A stretch of DNA of 64,000 bases from Prolixibacteraceae bacterium UBA1413 (GCA_002304925.1 DBPT01000029.1:95743-159742), one strand, 5' to 3'. Positions 43,210-52,712 are shown, counted from the first letter of the stretch. The notes: generated by a model not told the origin, from the letters alone. Program-made: numbers and translations.

Positions 43210-44448
43210 TTATTTTTCAGCAACAATCACATTATCGACCTCCCAGGTGGTTGTTTTATCAGAAGCAGAACCCGAAGGATCGGCACCTTTGTATACCCAG
43301 GCGGTATATACAGTACCACCTTTGAAAGGCGTCAGGTCGACCTGGCCCGACGAAGCGAATTGGCTGTAACCCGACGGATTGGATGCTGGCGGGTTGTAAC
43401 TCAGCTTTGTCCAGGTGCTTGTCCATGGTGTCGATGAACCGTTGTAGTCTTTGGATACGAAAAACTCCATGGTGGCACCGTTGTCATATCCGTCAGCACT
43501 TTCAAAGCTGACATAAGGTTTCACTGCCAGGGTCAGGTCAACTGCCGGGGCGATCATCCAGGTAATGACCGAAGGCTGGTTTGTATTATAGGCGGTTGCC
43601 TGGACCCATTTCCGAGAACTCACCTCATTGCCGTACCATGATTTCCCCCCTGCTTCGGAAAAGGTTTTCCATCCGGTCAGACTGGAAACATCGGCATATT
43701 TTGCAAGGGTAGCGAAATCCTCCTGCAGATAGATGACTCCTGCAAGACCACACCGGTCACCGGTCATTTCCAATTCCGTTTTGTCCCGCAGCAGAATCTG
43801 GACATCGTTGAATACCGACACAACGCCCAGGAGGGTACCGTTCCCGGCAGGCAGTTTTTCGGAGGCAAAGGTTGCGTCAGAGCGGGTGTAAACATCAATT
43901 TCATCGTCGCAGTCGGTCAGAATTTTGGTGCCTGAGAAGTTACCGGGATCCTTGAACTGGACATTCTCCACCCTGACATATTCTCCCTGGTGTTTGCCTT
44001 CCAGGAGATCGGCGAGGGTTACCGTCACAGGGAAGGGAGGATCGGCCGTCAACTTCTCCAATTTGATCTGTTTGGCGATATCGAAATCCCCGAACTGGAG
44101 CAGTCCGTTGTATACGGTAAAAGAAGCTCCGCGGCACAGAAGTTTGATTTCCGAATTCATGGCCAGGGTATTGTCCCCCTCAATGGTAAGACAGATACCG
44201 GCTGTGGAATCCTGCACATAAGCGGTAAAACCGGGGAGGTTTCCCAATTCCGGGGTGAGGGTAACAATTCCCTGGATGTAAACGTTGGTGTCGACCGAGA
44301 GGATCCCGTTTTCATGCATTTGACGCAATTGGGCGATGGTGATCCTTTCGATGACCGGTTCGGGAGGGGGTACCGGCTCTTTGTTACAGGAGACAAAGAG
44401 GGTGCTCAGGATGAGGATGATGACTGATATCTGCGTTTTCAGGTTCAT
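43210..44448 (-). CDS. DUF5689 / choice-of-anchor-J lipoprotein (second copy)
   Basis: 412 residues. A lipoprotein signal (lipobox LFVSC near residue 21) is followed by an N-terminal DUF5689 region (about 35-225). Its strands (VYIQGIVTLT, FTAYVQDSTAGICLTI, EIKLLCRGASFTVYNGLLQFG) look like the OB-fold beside extracellular nucleases of the YhcR/ExeM kind. A C-terminal choice-of-anchor-J domain (about 235-412: WKTFSEAGGKSWYGNE through TTWEVDNVIVAEK) completes it. It is probably a surface lipoprotein that binds substrate for the adjacent TonB receptor. It starts 6 nt after the paralogous gene upstream. The nucleic-acid link is inference from the OB-like fold and the neighbours. Confidence 0.82.
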   Translation of the reverse strand: MNLKTQISVIILILSTLFVSCNKEPVPPPEPVIERITIAQLRQMHENGILSVDTNVYIQGIVTLTPELGNLPGFTAYVQDSTAGICLTIEGDNTLAMNSEIKLLCRGASFTVYNGLLQFGDFDIAKQIKLEKLTADPPFPVTVTLADLLEGKHQGEYVRVENVQFKDPGNFSGTKILTDCDDEIDVYTRSDATFASEKLPAGNGTLLGVVSVFNDVQILLRDKTELEMTGDRCGLAGVIYLQEDFATLAKYADVSSLTGWKTFSEAGGKSWYGNEVSSRKWVQATAYNTNQPSVITWMIAPAVDLTLAVKPYVSFESADGYDNGATMEFFVSKDYNGSSTPWTSTWTKLSYNPPASNPSGYSQFASSGQVDLTPFKGGTVYTAWVYKGADPSGSASDKTTTWEVDNVIVAEK

Positions 44449-44454
44449 AGCCGG

Positions 44455-45816
44455 TTAATTTGCAGGTTTAATGACAATGTTATCAATCCGGTAGGTAGTG
44501 CTTTCGCTTCCGCTTCCCGTATACCGGAATGCTACGACTCCCGATTTTCCTGCTTCAACCGGGAGCATGACATTTCCCGAGTTGATGAAGGTATGGTCAG
44601 GGTCTGCTTTTTGGGCGAGGGTACCCCCTGTCAGCGGAACCCAGGTGGCGGAGGTCAGATTGTTGCCGTTAAAGTTTGTGGAGAAAAGCACATCAAGGGG
44701 GAAGTGGTCACCGGTATGTGCCCAGTACGCTTTGGCGGTCTCAAAGGTGAGGACTTTCTGTGAGGAAAGTGTAATCGGATTGGTGACCAGCCAGGTGACC
44801 ATGCTTGACAAGCCTGAGTTATAGCCGGTGGCCTGTGCATAGGTATTGCCGCTGAAGAGTTTTGCCAGCCAAAGCCTGCCCCCGGCAGTGGCCAGGTTTT
44901 GCCACCCGCTGATATAAATGGTGGCATTGTCTTTGAAGGTTTCGAAATCCTGGCTCAGGGATTCCACGGGAGTCCCTTGAGGCTGCGGAACATAGCCGCA
45001 GCGGTTGCCGGTCATCGCCACCTCGGAATAGTCCCGCACCAGGAGCTGGTAATCGCTGTTGAAGACGGTGACAACCCCGGTGATGGAACCTTTCCCGGGA
45101 GGCAGGATTTCGTTGGCAAAAGAGGCGTACCCGCTGGTGCGTACAATGATGTTCTTGCCGGAACAATCCACCAGCTTCCGGTTGGCGGCTTCCGGCGGAT
45201 CGGCAAGGCCTTCGGCCCAGGTTCTGCCAATTTCACTGTCATCGAACTGAACATCGTTGAACTTCACCAGTTTTCCCAGCCAGGCTGCCGATTTCACCTG
45301 GGAGATGGTGGCCGTCAGGGGTATTGTGGAATTCCCGACGGAAAGCTTTTGAACATGAGTGTCCATGTTAAATCCCGAGACGCGCAGATTGCCGCTGTCA
45401 TCGGTATAGGGTTCGCTGCCCATCTGGATGAAATTGCCATAATCCCCCAGAAAAAGGCCCTTCACGTTGACAACGACCGAATCGCCGATATACAATCCGC
45501 TGGTAGCATCAAAAACCATCCGGAGACCCGTGGTGGCATCCTGGATGAAAGCTTCCTTGTAAAGGTTTCCGTCACGCTTGTCGCTTGCCGTGATCACTCC
45601 CCTGAGGGCCCAATCCTCCATAATCTGCACCGGGTGACGCTCCTTCCAAGGCTTGGCCAACTCCTGACTATAAAGGGCTTTTACCTGGTCGACCGTAACG
45701 ACCTGCCCTGCGCGAAAGGGTATGTCCGGCGGCGGCTCTTCATTGTTGTCCACACAGGCCAGGAGAAACAGAAACCCGGTCAGAAATAGCGTCAGGAAAT
45801 AAAATGTCCGCTTCAT
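44455..45816 (-). CDS. DUF5689 / choice-of-anchor-J lipoprotein (first copy)
   Basis: 453 residues, a diverged paralogue of the next gene with the same layout. It has a lipoprotein signal (lipobox LLAC near residue 21), a DUF5689/OB-like region (about 40-270: MEDWALRGVITASDKRDGN, FIQDATTGLRMVFD, VVNVKGLFLGDYGNFIQMG) and a C-terminal choice-of-anchor-J domain (about 285-453, ending TTYRIDNIVIKPAN). It follows the TonB receptor by 28 nt in the place that SusD-like proteins occupy in carbohydrate loci. No SusD-type TPR fold is visible, so it may take that binding role with a different fold. Surface exposure is likely but not shown. Confidence 0.82.
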   Translation of the reverse strand: MKRTFYFLTLFLTGFLFLLACVDNNEEPPPDIPFRAGQVVTVDQVKALYSQELAKPWKERHPVQIMEDWALRGVITASDKRDGNLYKEAFIQDATTGLRMVFDATSGLYIGDSVVVNVKGLFLGDYGNFIQMGSEPYTDDSGNLRVSGFNMDTHVQKLSVGNSTIPLTATISQVKSAAWLGKLVKFNDVQFDDSEIGRTWAEGLADPPEAANRKLVDCSGKNIIVRTSGYASFANEILPPGKGSITGVVTVFNSDYQLLVRDYSEVAMTGNRCGYVPQPQGTPVESLSQDFETFKDNATIYISGWQNLATAGGRLWLAKLFSGNTYAQATGYNSGLSSMVTWLVTNPITLSSQKVLTFETAKAYWAHTGDHFPLDVLFSTNFNGNNLTSATWVPLTGGTLAQKADPDHTFINSGNVMLPVEAGKSGVVAFRYTGSGSESTTYRIDNIVIKPAN

Positions 45817-45844
45817 CTTTCTGATATTTTAAACTTCCGGAGAA

Positions 45845-47102
45845 TTAATACCGGATGCTGAGATTGATAAAATAGTTGAAACCATTGTAGTAATAAACCC
45901 GGGGTTTGAAAAGTTCGGGTTTGTCGGGGTCAAACCGGTATTGTTCATAACCGCCAGTGATAAAGGTGCCGTTATTCAACACATTGCTCAGGTTGGCACT
46001 GACATTCAGATAAACATCATCGATTTTCCAAGATTTACCCAGGAAGAGGTCGACGAGAAAACCCGGATCGGCCGTTTTTTGGTTTTCCCAATAGGGATAG
46101 TAGCCTGCATCATCTTTTGTCCGGGTCACGGGGTTAAAATCGAGATAGATTTCATCGTAATAACTCGCGGTGATTCCCGCCCACCAGAACCGGGAAGAGT
46201 TGTATTCCAGTCCGGCGGCCAGGGCGGTTTGGGGTGTTCCGCTCTGCCTGAAATACTGGATCCACACCTCTTCGGTGCTCAAAATGGTGCTGTTGTTATC
46301 GCGGGTAATGGTAATGTCGGGATTGCTGCTCCAAAGGAACTGACCTACGGAGGCCACAGCATTGAAAACCAGTCCGGTAGTCAAGGTGACCTCGGCGCCT
46401 CCTTCTATGCCATAATTTTCTTTGTCAACGCCGGTCATGGCATAATTGACCAGGGTCCGCCATTCGTCATGGTAGAAGCTGGTTACTTCCGACTGGTCCA
46501 TAAACCGGGTATAGTATCCGGTTATTCTCCCCTTGACAACGGGTGAGCGAAGGATATAGTTGATATCGCCCGACAGGATGGTCTCTTCCTTCAGTCCCGG
46601 GGTAGTGGAATTCCGGGTCCGGGGAGAGAGAAATGAGTTCCTGAAGAGGGGCGGATTGGTGGTAAAAAGGGCATTGGCCACGACCAGGTGGCGTCCTGAA
46701 AAACGGTAGTCGCCGCCAGCTTTCACGCCCCAGGTGAGAAAGTTAAGTTTTTCCGATTCCCCGAGGGAGGTTTCCGGGAAAAGGCCCTTCCGCATCAGCC
46801 CCTCCCTCCACATGGAGGTATACCGTGCATGACCTCCCACATACACCGAAAAGCGCTTTTGGTCTATTCTTCCGGTTCCCCAGAGGGTTCCCGATCGTTG
46901 AAAAGCATAGTGGTTGTTGGCAAAGATGTCCCCCTCTATCACGGCATTGTCAGGGTGGTCCAGGTCATTCTGATAGCTGTCGGGATTGTTGGGAAAATCT
47001 CTTTCGGCAAACTGATCCACATCGAGCCAGAAATCCCCCCCCAGGAGATCATCAACCACCGTAAAATTATGTCCCCGGTAAAGATCGGTCAGCACCCCCC
47101 CC
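45845..47102 (-). CDS. TonB-dependent receptor, C-terminal part (frameshifted)
   Basis: This is the barrel half of the receptor whose N-terminal half lies at 47067-48569 in another frame. Sequence continuous with the N-terminal half (VLTDLYRGHNFTVVDDLLGG) begins directly at a run of eight C (G on the coding strand). From there the frame runs to a stop at 45845 with the expected barrel strands and a terminal strand ending INLSIRY. The whole span 45845-48569 is 2725 bases, one more than a multiple of three. Deleting one G gives a single open frame of 907 codons. It may be an assembly error, a recent mutation or a phase-variable site. Confidence 0.85.
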
Positions 47103-48569
47103 GGTGAGGTTGAGCCGGTCAGAAAGATCCAACGAAATACGGCTGTTGAACTGGAATTGCGAAACATCATTCCGGCGGTCTTCCACGATGTATTTTGAGC
47201 GGTTCCCCGAGAGGGTGTTTCCCTGGATACCTCCCTCATTTTGTACCGTATACATGTTTTTCCGGTTGGCAAAATAGAAGTGGTCCCAGTCGATCTGACT
47301 GACGGCCGGATTATCCTGCCAGGCTGAGATGATCTGGTTTTTATCACTCTCTTCATTGAAATATCCGGGCAACTTGCGGTAATAATCGGGGCGGGGATCC
47401 ATCACGTCATACCAGTTCAGTGCCGTATACCCTCCCTTTCCTAACCAGTAGCCTGCGGTGGTCTGGATATCCAGCTTTGCCGAAGGCTTCCAGAAATGGG
47501 AAAGGGTAAACAAGGGTTTGTTGTTGCTTCTGACACGCGAACTGCGCACTTTCCCGTTCTGATAACCCCAGTAAGGATTGTAATAGTTGTCGCCGGCGAG
47601 GTCATACACTTCCTGGGTAGTTCCTCCGGCCACCCCTCTTTCATAAATGGCATCGAGGGCTGTCAGGTTGAGGCTGTGCCGCCCGTTGATTTTCTTCTCC
47701 ACGGAAAGAAAAAAGGAGTTGGCATTGTAAAAGGTACCTTCTTCGTAACCCCTTTCACTCCATCGCCTCGAGACGCTGCCTGTCACCGCCCAATTGTTAT
47801 TCATCAGGCCCGTGGAATAGGTGACCATCACCCTGTTGCGATAGGTGCGGTTCGACAGGGAATAAACCGCTTTCAGACCTGACCGGTAAAGCGACGCCCG
47901 GGTGTTGATGCGGGTGGCTCCGCCAACCGGTTCAAAGAGAAAACCGATGGGTTCGGGACCCGAACTGACCATGGCATTCCGCATGACGTCATTGAGCCCT
48001 CCCCAGTTGGAATAATACGGAGATCCCGATTCCACATCGTTGACCACAAAGCCGTTCATGCTGACGTTCTGGTAATTTGCATCGTAACCCCTGACACGGA
48101 ACATCACCGGTCCGAAGGTGTATGCCGCTGTGCTGAGAAAGATATCGGCCGATGAGCTGAGTACCCCCTGGATGGACTGGGTTTCAAATCCGTCGTCCGA
48201 GAATCCCTCCGAAACCCCCAAGGCCCCCAAGTCCATGGTGTAACGTGTGATGGGGGTCATTTCAATCCTGCCGGCATCGGCAACCTGGCCGGCAATCACC
48301 GAAACGCTGATGCTTGCCTGTTCATATTCCGGAAGATTGATGAACAGCATTTGAGGACCCTGGACGACTACCACAGTAAAACGGCCATCATTTCCCGAAA
48401 TGCCGACCTCCCGCCCTGCGGCATCGGTGATTCTGGCATCAGACAACGGAGAACCGCTGCTTCCCTCCACAATCTGTCCTGTTATTTTTCCTTCCTGTGC
48501 CTCGATGAACTGTGCGGTCGACAGGAACACTATCAGCATGAAAACCAGTCTGTAATATTTCATTTTCAC
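47067..48569 (-). CDS. TonB-dependent receptor, N-terminal part (frameshifted)
   Basis: 500 residues before the frame is lost. A signal peptide (about 1-24) is followed by a carboxypeptidase-regulatory-like domain (about 25-110, GKITGQIVEGSSGSPLSDARI), the TonB plug (about 120-240, with FGPVMFRVRGYDANYQN and NDVESGSPYYSNWGGLND) and the first barrel strands. The last true residues are LNLTGG; the following GADRSLPGT is out of frame. It should import a large substrate across the outer membrane using TonB energy. It heads the operon with two DUF5689 lipoproteins and a secreted nuclease. A near-match to the -7 element (TATCTTTC on the minus strand) lies about 120 nt upstream. Confidence 0.85.
   Translation of the reverse strand: MKMKYYRLVFMLIVFLSTAQFIEAQEGKITGQIVEGSSGSPLSDARITDAAGREVGISGNDGRFTVVVVQGPQMLFINLPEYEQASISVSVIAGQVADAGRIEMTPITRYTMDLGALGVSEGFSDDGFETQSIQGVLSSSADIFLSTAAYTFGPVMFRVRGYDANYQNVSMNGFVVNDVESGSPYYSNWGGLNDVMRNAMVSSGPEPIGFLFEPVGGATRINTRASLYRSGLKAVYSLSNRTYRNRVMVTYSTGLMNNNWAVTGSVSRRWSERGYEEGTFYNANSFFLSVEKKINGRHSLNLTALDAIYERGVAGGTTQEVYDLAGDNYYNPYWGYQNGKVRSSRVRSNNKPLFTLSHFWKPSAKLDIQTTAGYWLGKGGYTALNWYDVMDPRPDYYRKLPGYFNEESDKNQIISAWQDNPAVSQIDWDHFYFANRKNMYTVQNEGGIQGNTLSGNRSKYIVEDRRNDVSQFQFNSRISLDLSDRLNLTGGGADRSLPGT
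47095..47102 (-). repeat. Homopolymer of eight G (coding strand) at the receptor frameshift
   Basis: Eight C on +, eight G on the coding strand. With seven G the codons read T-G-G-V-L-T-D-L and the receptor stays open; with eight the frame shifts and stops 11 codons later. Slippage at such tracts is a known cause of both sequencing errors and phase variation. Confidence 0.9.
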
Positions 48570-48763
48570 GTGTTTAACTTATTCATTGTTCCGGTAGCTT
48601 ACATGAAACAGATGTAATGACCCTGACATGAATTGCTCCTGATGACGCATCATCGGGCATGGTCTTTTCATTTGTAAAAGAAAGTTCCGAAAGATAGGGT
48701 TTTTGGCGCAAACGGAGAAATGCGGCTAAAAGTGTTAATTTTACAATTCTCAAAAATTAGGAC

Positions 48764-49804
48764 ATGCGCAGATTGATGATTCTTGTTTTCTTTGCATTAC
48801 CGGTATTGGGAATTAAAGCACAGCAGCCGGTCAGAGCAGGTTTGATAGCTTTTTACAACCTGGAAAATCTTTTCGACACCATAGACTCGCCCGATGTGTA
48901 TGATGAGGATTTTACCCCTGAAGGGCTCAACAAGTGGACGGGGCGCAGGTATCAGGAGAAGCTGGGCAATATGGCGTTGGCGATTTCCCGGATCGGGGAG
49001 GAGGATGGCTGGCAGGGCGGGCCTGCGATTCTGGGTGTTTCGGAAATTGAGAACCGTTCGGTACTGGAAGATCTGGTAGCCCATCCCTTGCTGAAAGCTT
49101 CCAATTATCAGATTGTACATTACGATTCTCCCGACCGTCGTGGTGTGGATGTCGGTTTGCTTTACCGTCCCCGTTTTTTCAGGGTTACCGCCTCGGCAAG
49201 TCCGGAGTTGGTATTAAAGGATGACCAGGGGGAAAGGATATATACCCGCGATCAGTTGGTGGTTTCCGGGGTTTTTGACGGGGAACCGATGCATTTCATC
49301 GTGAACCACTGGCCATCGAGAAGCGGTGGAGAAATGACTACCCGTCCGCGCCGGAATGCGGCAGCCGCTTTGACGCGCTATCATGTCGACAGCCTTCTGG
49401 CGATCGACCCCCAGGCCAAAATATTCGTCATGGGTGACCTTAATGACGATCCCTCCAACGAAAGCCTGCGGAAAATCCTTCGGGCCGCCCCCAAGGCATC
49501 AAAGCTTAAAGAAGGGGAACTGTACAATGTCATGTACCCGCTTTTTAAAAAAGGGATCGGATCACTCAATTACCGCGACGGGCTCAACCTTTTTGACCAG
49601 ATCATCGTTTCCCAGGCCCTGGTGGGCAAGGATTTGTCTTCCTATAAATTCAGGATAGCCCGCGTTTTCAACAGTCCCTTCCTGATGCAAAAGGACGGCC
49701 AGTACAAAGGGTATCCCCTCCGCTCTTTTGCAGGAACTGTATGGCAGGGCGGTTTCAGCGACCATTTTCCGGTCTATGTGATCATTGTCAGAAACAACGA
49801 CTGA
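48764..49804 (+). CDS. Secreted endonuclease/exonuclease/phosphatase family protein
   Basis: 346 residues. A signal peptide (about 1-19, ending GIKAQ) leads into an EEP-fold domain. Family motifs are present: FYNLENLFDT with the metal-site Asn/Glu region, NHWPSRSGG, MGDLNDDPSN and the final FSDHFPV with the catalytic His. Members include DNase I-like nucleases and phosphodiesterases. It is divergent from the TonB receptor gene, with 194 nt between them. With the endonuclease I and the second EEP gene it makes three exported, potentially nucleic-acid-degrading enzymes in 9 kb. Confidence 0.88.
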   Translation: MRRLMILVFFALPVLGIKAQQPVRAGLIAFYNLENLFDTIDSPDVYDEDFTPEGLNKWTGRRYQEKLGNMALAISRIGEEDGWQGGPAILGVSEIENRSVLEDLVAHPLLKASNYQIVHYDSPDRRGVDVGLLYRPRFFRVTASASPELVLKDDQGERIYTRDQLVVSGVFDGEPMHFIVNHWPSRSGGEMTTRPRRNAAAALTRYHVDSLLAIDPQAKIFVMGDLNDDPSNESLRKILRAAPKASKLKEGELYNVMYPLFKKGIGSLNYRDGLNLFDQIIVSQALVGKDLSSYKFRIARVFNSPFLMQKDGQYKGYPLRSFAGTVWQGGFSDHFPVYVIIVRNND

Positions 49805-49874
49805 CCTGGAAATAAGTTCACAATCAGTACTGTAAACAGGCACCAAAACAGCTTAAGGCACAAGGTCGTCAGCG

Positions 49875-50777
49875 TCATTTGGCTATGCGGATGCCCACTG
49901 GCCGATGATCAGAAATATTGCTGTTGTAACCGGGATAACACGGACTGACTTTCACCACCAGGGTTGTATCGGTCATCGGCACTAATTCATTGGTTATCAG
50001 GATATGATCGATATGACTGGGATAGCTGGGATAAGACCACCACAAAGCACTTCCTGCCGCAATTTCAGAATCGGCGAACCAATAATTCTCATGATCCTCA
50101 ATGAAATTCAGAAAGGGATTTTCCGAAGCGTCGGCACTGGTGATCTCATCGTTGAAATCCCCCAGCACCACCACATTTTCATCAGGCTTTGACTGGTCGA
50201 TGTATTCTTTCAGTTTTACGGAAGCTTCCCGGCGCCGTTTTTCATTATCCTCACCCCCGCAGCATTTCAGGTGAAGGTTGATCAGGGTGACCGGGAGGTT
50301 CAGGGGTTTGTGCCTTATGCTGATTTCAAAGGGAGGGCGCGGAAACGCACGGTTATCTTCCTGGAAAAGAAGTCTTTCAGAGGCATCATAAATTTCCGTT
50401 TCCGAATTTTTGAATACATAAGCCAGGTTCCACAGGTCGTTGTCTATCTTGTAGAACTTCCCCGTCCAACCCGGCAGAAGGTTCATCATCCTGTCAAAAT
50501 CGGCTTCGGAAGCCACTTCCTGAAAGGCAACCACATCGGCATCCATGGCTTTTATGAGGGAAGCCAGGGCGGAAACGCTGGTATACCCGTTTTTGGGAAA
50601 ACCCTGTACGTTGAAGGTGAAAATGTCGAGGGTTGCCGGAGTACCAGGGATGAGGCAGGCTGAAAAAAGTTCCTGATCTTCGGGTGAAGGCGGCAAAGGC
50701 TCCTTACGGCAGGAAGCGAACCCTGTCATCACCAGAATAGTGACCAATAGACGAACACTATTTTTCAGGATCATCAT
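49875..50777 (-). CDS. Endonuclease/exonuclease/phosphatase family lipoprotein
   Basis: 300 residues. A lipoprotein signal (lipobox GFASC, Cys23) precedes an EEP domain: TFNVQGFPKNG, FQEVAS, NLHLKCCGG, LGDFNDEI, IDHILIT and SDHRPVGI supply the expected metal and catalytic residues. It is different in sequence from the EEP protein at 48.8-49.8 kb, so the two are not a recent duplication. It is probably anchored in the outer membrane. It lies 81 nt downstream of a large secreted choice-of-anchor-J gene on the same strand. I chose the start that yields the lipobox. Confidence 0.87.
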   Translation of the reverse strand: MMILKNSVRLLVTILVMTGFASCRKEPLPPSPEDQELFSACLIPGTPATLDIFTFNVQGFPKNGYTSVSALASLIKAMDADVVAFQEVASEADFDRMMNLLPGWTGKFYKIDNDLWNLAYVFKNSETEIYDASERLLFQEDNRAFPRPPFEISIRHKPLNLPVTLINLHLKCCGGEDNEKRRREASVKLKEYIDQSKPDENVVVLGDFNDEITSADASENPFLNFIEDHENYWFADSEIAAGSALWWSYPSYPSHIDHILITNELVPMTDTTLVVKVSPCYPGYNSNISDHRPVGIRIAK

Positions 50778-50858
50778 AATAAATTTTGTAAGCTGGGGTT
50801 GGGGAAGGAAAAACGCTATATCCGCCCCAACCCCATTCATTCACCCGGCAGTTTTCTG

Positions 50859-52712
50859 TTAATCCTTGACAAATTTCTGAACCCTGGGACCATCGGCTGT
50901 TGTAAAACGCACCAGGTAGATGCCCGGGGTGAGGTGGCCCACTTCCATACGCAAGCGAGCAGCTCCGGTATTGGCCACGGAAAGGTGAAGGCGGCCTGAG
51001 AGATCATAGAGATCGGCGCGGTCTGCCTTGCCGGCATTGTCAATGAAAAGCTCCGTGCGTGCCGGTACGGGGTACAATGTGAACTCCGGAGTGGTGGTTT
51101 GCCCGATGCCGGTACCTTTCACAAAACCGGTGACCTTGAAGTCATCGACTTCCCACCCGGCGGCCCCTTCAGTGGTCGAAGTGTACACAAAAGCAATGTA
51201 CACTTTTCCGGAATAGGAGGAGAGGGCAAATTCTCCCGAAGCTTGCCAGTTATATCCTCCCGTCGACAATTCAAACTCGGAGGTGATATCGGTCCAGGTG
51301 GCAGCACCAATGTCAGAAGCGGTATAGATTCCCGTAAAGTCAGAGGAGATCATCACCTTGATGTCCGGTCCTTTGTAGTTCATCGCCGTTCTGAAACTGA
51401 CCTTAATATTATCGGCGGTGTCGAGGTTAATGGCCGGAGAGATCAGCCAGTCCGTGTTTTCCTTGTTCCCGCTGGCATAACCATTCATATAGGCATAGCT
51501 GTTATTGTTGTAGGTGGCTATTTTCCATTCCTGGTCACCGGTGATGTTCACCTGGGTGAAGGGTTCCAGCGAGGTTTCAAAATCTGCAAAAAAGAGGATG
51601 TCGGGTTGTGTTTCGGTAAACAGTTCCAGCTTGACGGGTTCCGCCTGTTTATTGGGAGTAGTCTCATCATCCAGTGCCACCACAAAAATGTCGTAATCGG
51701 TTTTATCGGCAAGTCCTGTCAATGATGCGATATAGGGAGTTCCCGCTTCAGCCACGGAAATGGTGCCCTGTGCTACCGGGGTGACTCCACCGTATGGGGT
51801 GCCGGCGATCACCTCATCAGTGGTGGGAGCTGCGGCATCATTGGACACCACCATATAAAACACCTGACCTGGTTCATCCAGAGAAACTTCCAGGGTTGCT
51901 CCCGTCGATGATATCCCGCTGATTTTGGGGAATCCGGCGGAAAATTGCGGGGGGAAGGTGTCGCCGCCCAGGGCGGCGGTTACCGCATCAGCCCAGGAAG
52001 TGGCTACCCTGATCCCGTCGACAATAACCTTCTGGCCAGCATTGAACTGACGCATAGCAATACATCCGGGATTGATATCTGATTGCGCGGAATCGGTGAG
52101 GGGACCGATAGAGGGGGTTTCAGGTTCCGTGTCAGGAATGTTGCCATCTATAATATAAAGGGAAACGATATCATTTTTCTCTCCTTCCACAATTTCATAC
52201 TTCATCACCAGAAGGTAGGTCTTTCCGAATGAGAAAACCCCTCCATCAACAGGTGTTGCTGTATTTGATCCGACTGAAAGTCCGAAATTGAAAGGATCAC
52301 CAGTTCCCACCAGAAACAATTTCGGTCTGAAGGTAGTACCGATAGGATCTCCGCCAAAATGGAGGAAATAGCCATCAACAGAGCCATTCACCTGAACCAT
52401 AAAGGCAGCATAGACTTTTCCAGAAGTCTGAACCGTGAATTTACGGTGGACATCTTCCCCGTTGTTATCCACCAGAGCAGCCCCCCCGATATTGGAAAGG
52501 GGATAGCCGTCAAAGGTAAGCCCCGGCACCACCACATCAATGGCTTGCGTGCCTCCGACGCTGTGGGCAGTCCAACCGTATGCAGTGAGCAATGCACCGG
52601 CCTCATAGTCAAAATTCTCAACCAGTAAGGGCTGTGCTTTAACCGTCGCAACGGAAAAAACAAAGCATAAAGTTGCCAGGGTAATTTGTAAAAGATGTAG
52701 AATTCTCTTCAT
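50859..52712 (-). CDS. Large secreted choice-of-anchor-J protein with type IX sorting domain
   Basis: About 617 residues. A signal peptide (about 1-26) is followed by a jelly-roll-like N-terminal region (about 28-230, LLVENFDYEAGALL), a fibronectin/Ig-like segment (about 240-350), a choice-of-anchor-J domain (about 360-530, ILFFADFETSLEPFTQVN to GWEVDDFKVTGF) and a C-terminal Por sorting domain (about 540-617, FTLYPVPARTELFID, ending GIYLVRFTTADG...FVKD). The anchor-J domain resembles those of the two DUF5689 lipoproteins nearby. It is likely secreted through the type IX system and involved in binding. Two in-frame ATGs (52718 and 52712) are possible starts. No catalytic motif was seen. Confidence 0.8.
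   Translation of the reverse strand: MKRILHLLQITLATLCFVFSVATVKAQPLLVENFDYEAGALLTAYGWTAHSVGGTQAIDVVVPGLTFDGYPLSNIGGAALVDNNGEDVHRKFTVQTSGKVYAAFMVQVNGSVDGYFLHFGGDPIGTTFRPKLFLVGTGDPFNFGLSVGSNTATPVDGGVFSFGKTYLLVMKYEIVEGEKNDIVSLYIIDGNIPDTEPETPSIGPLTDSAQSDINPGCIAMRQFNAGQKVIVDGIRVATSWADAVTAALGGDTFPPQFSAGFPKISGISSTGATLEVSLDEPGQVFYMVVSNDAAAPTTDEVIAGTPYGGVTPVAQGTISVAEAGTPYIASLTGLADKTDYDIFVVALDDETTPNKQAEPVKLELFTETQPDILFFADFETSLEPFTQVNITGDQEWKIATYNNNSYAYMNGYASGNKENTDWLISPAINLDTADNIKVSFRTAMNYKGPDIKVMISSDFTGIYTASDIGAATWTDITSEFELSTGGYNWQASGEFALSSYSGKVYIAFVYTSTTEGAAGWEVDDFKVTGFVKGTGIGQTTTPEFTLYPVPARTELFIDNAGKADRADLYDLSGRLHLSVANTGAARLRMEVGHLTPGIYLVRFTTADGPRVQKFVKD

Noticed and set aside
44899..45789. Open frame of 296 codons antisense to the first DUF5689 gene
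   Set aside because: The minus-strand gene has a lipoprotein signal and two recognisable domains; the + frame has neither.
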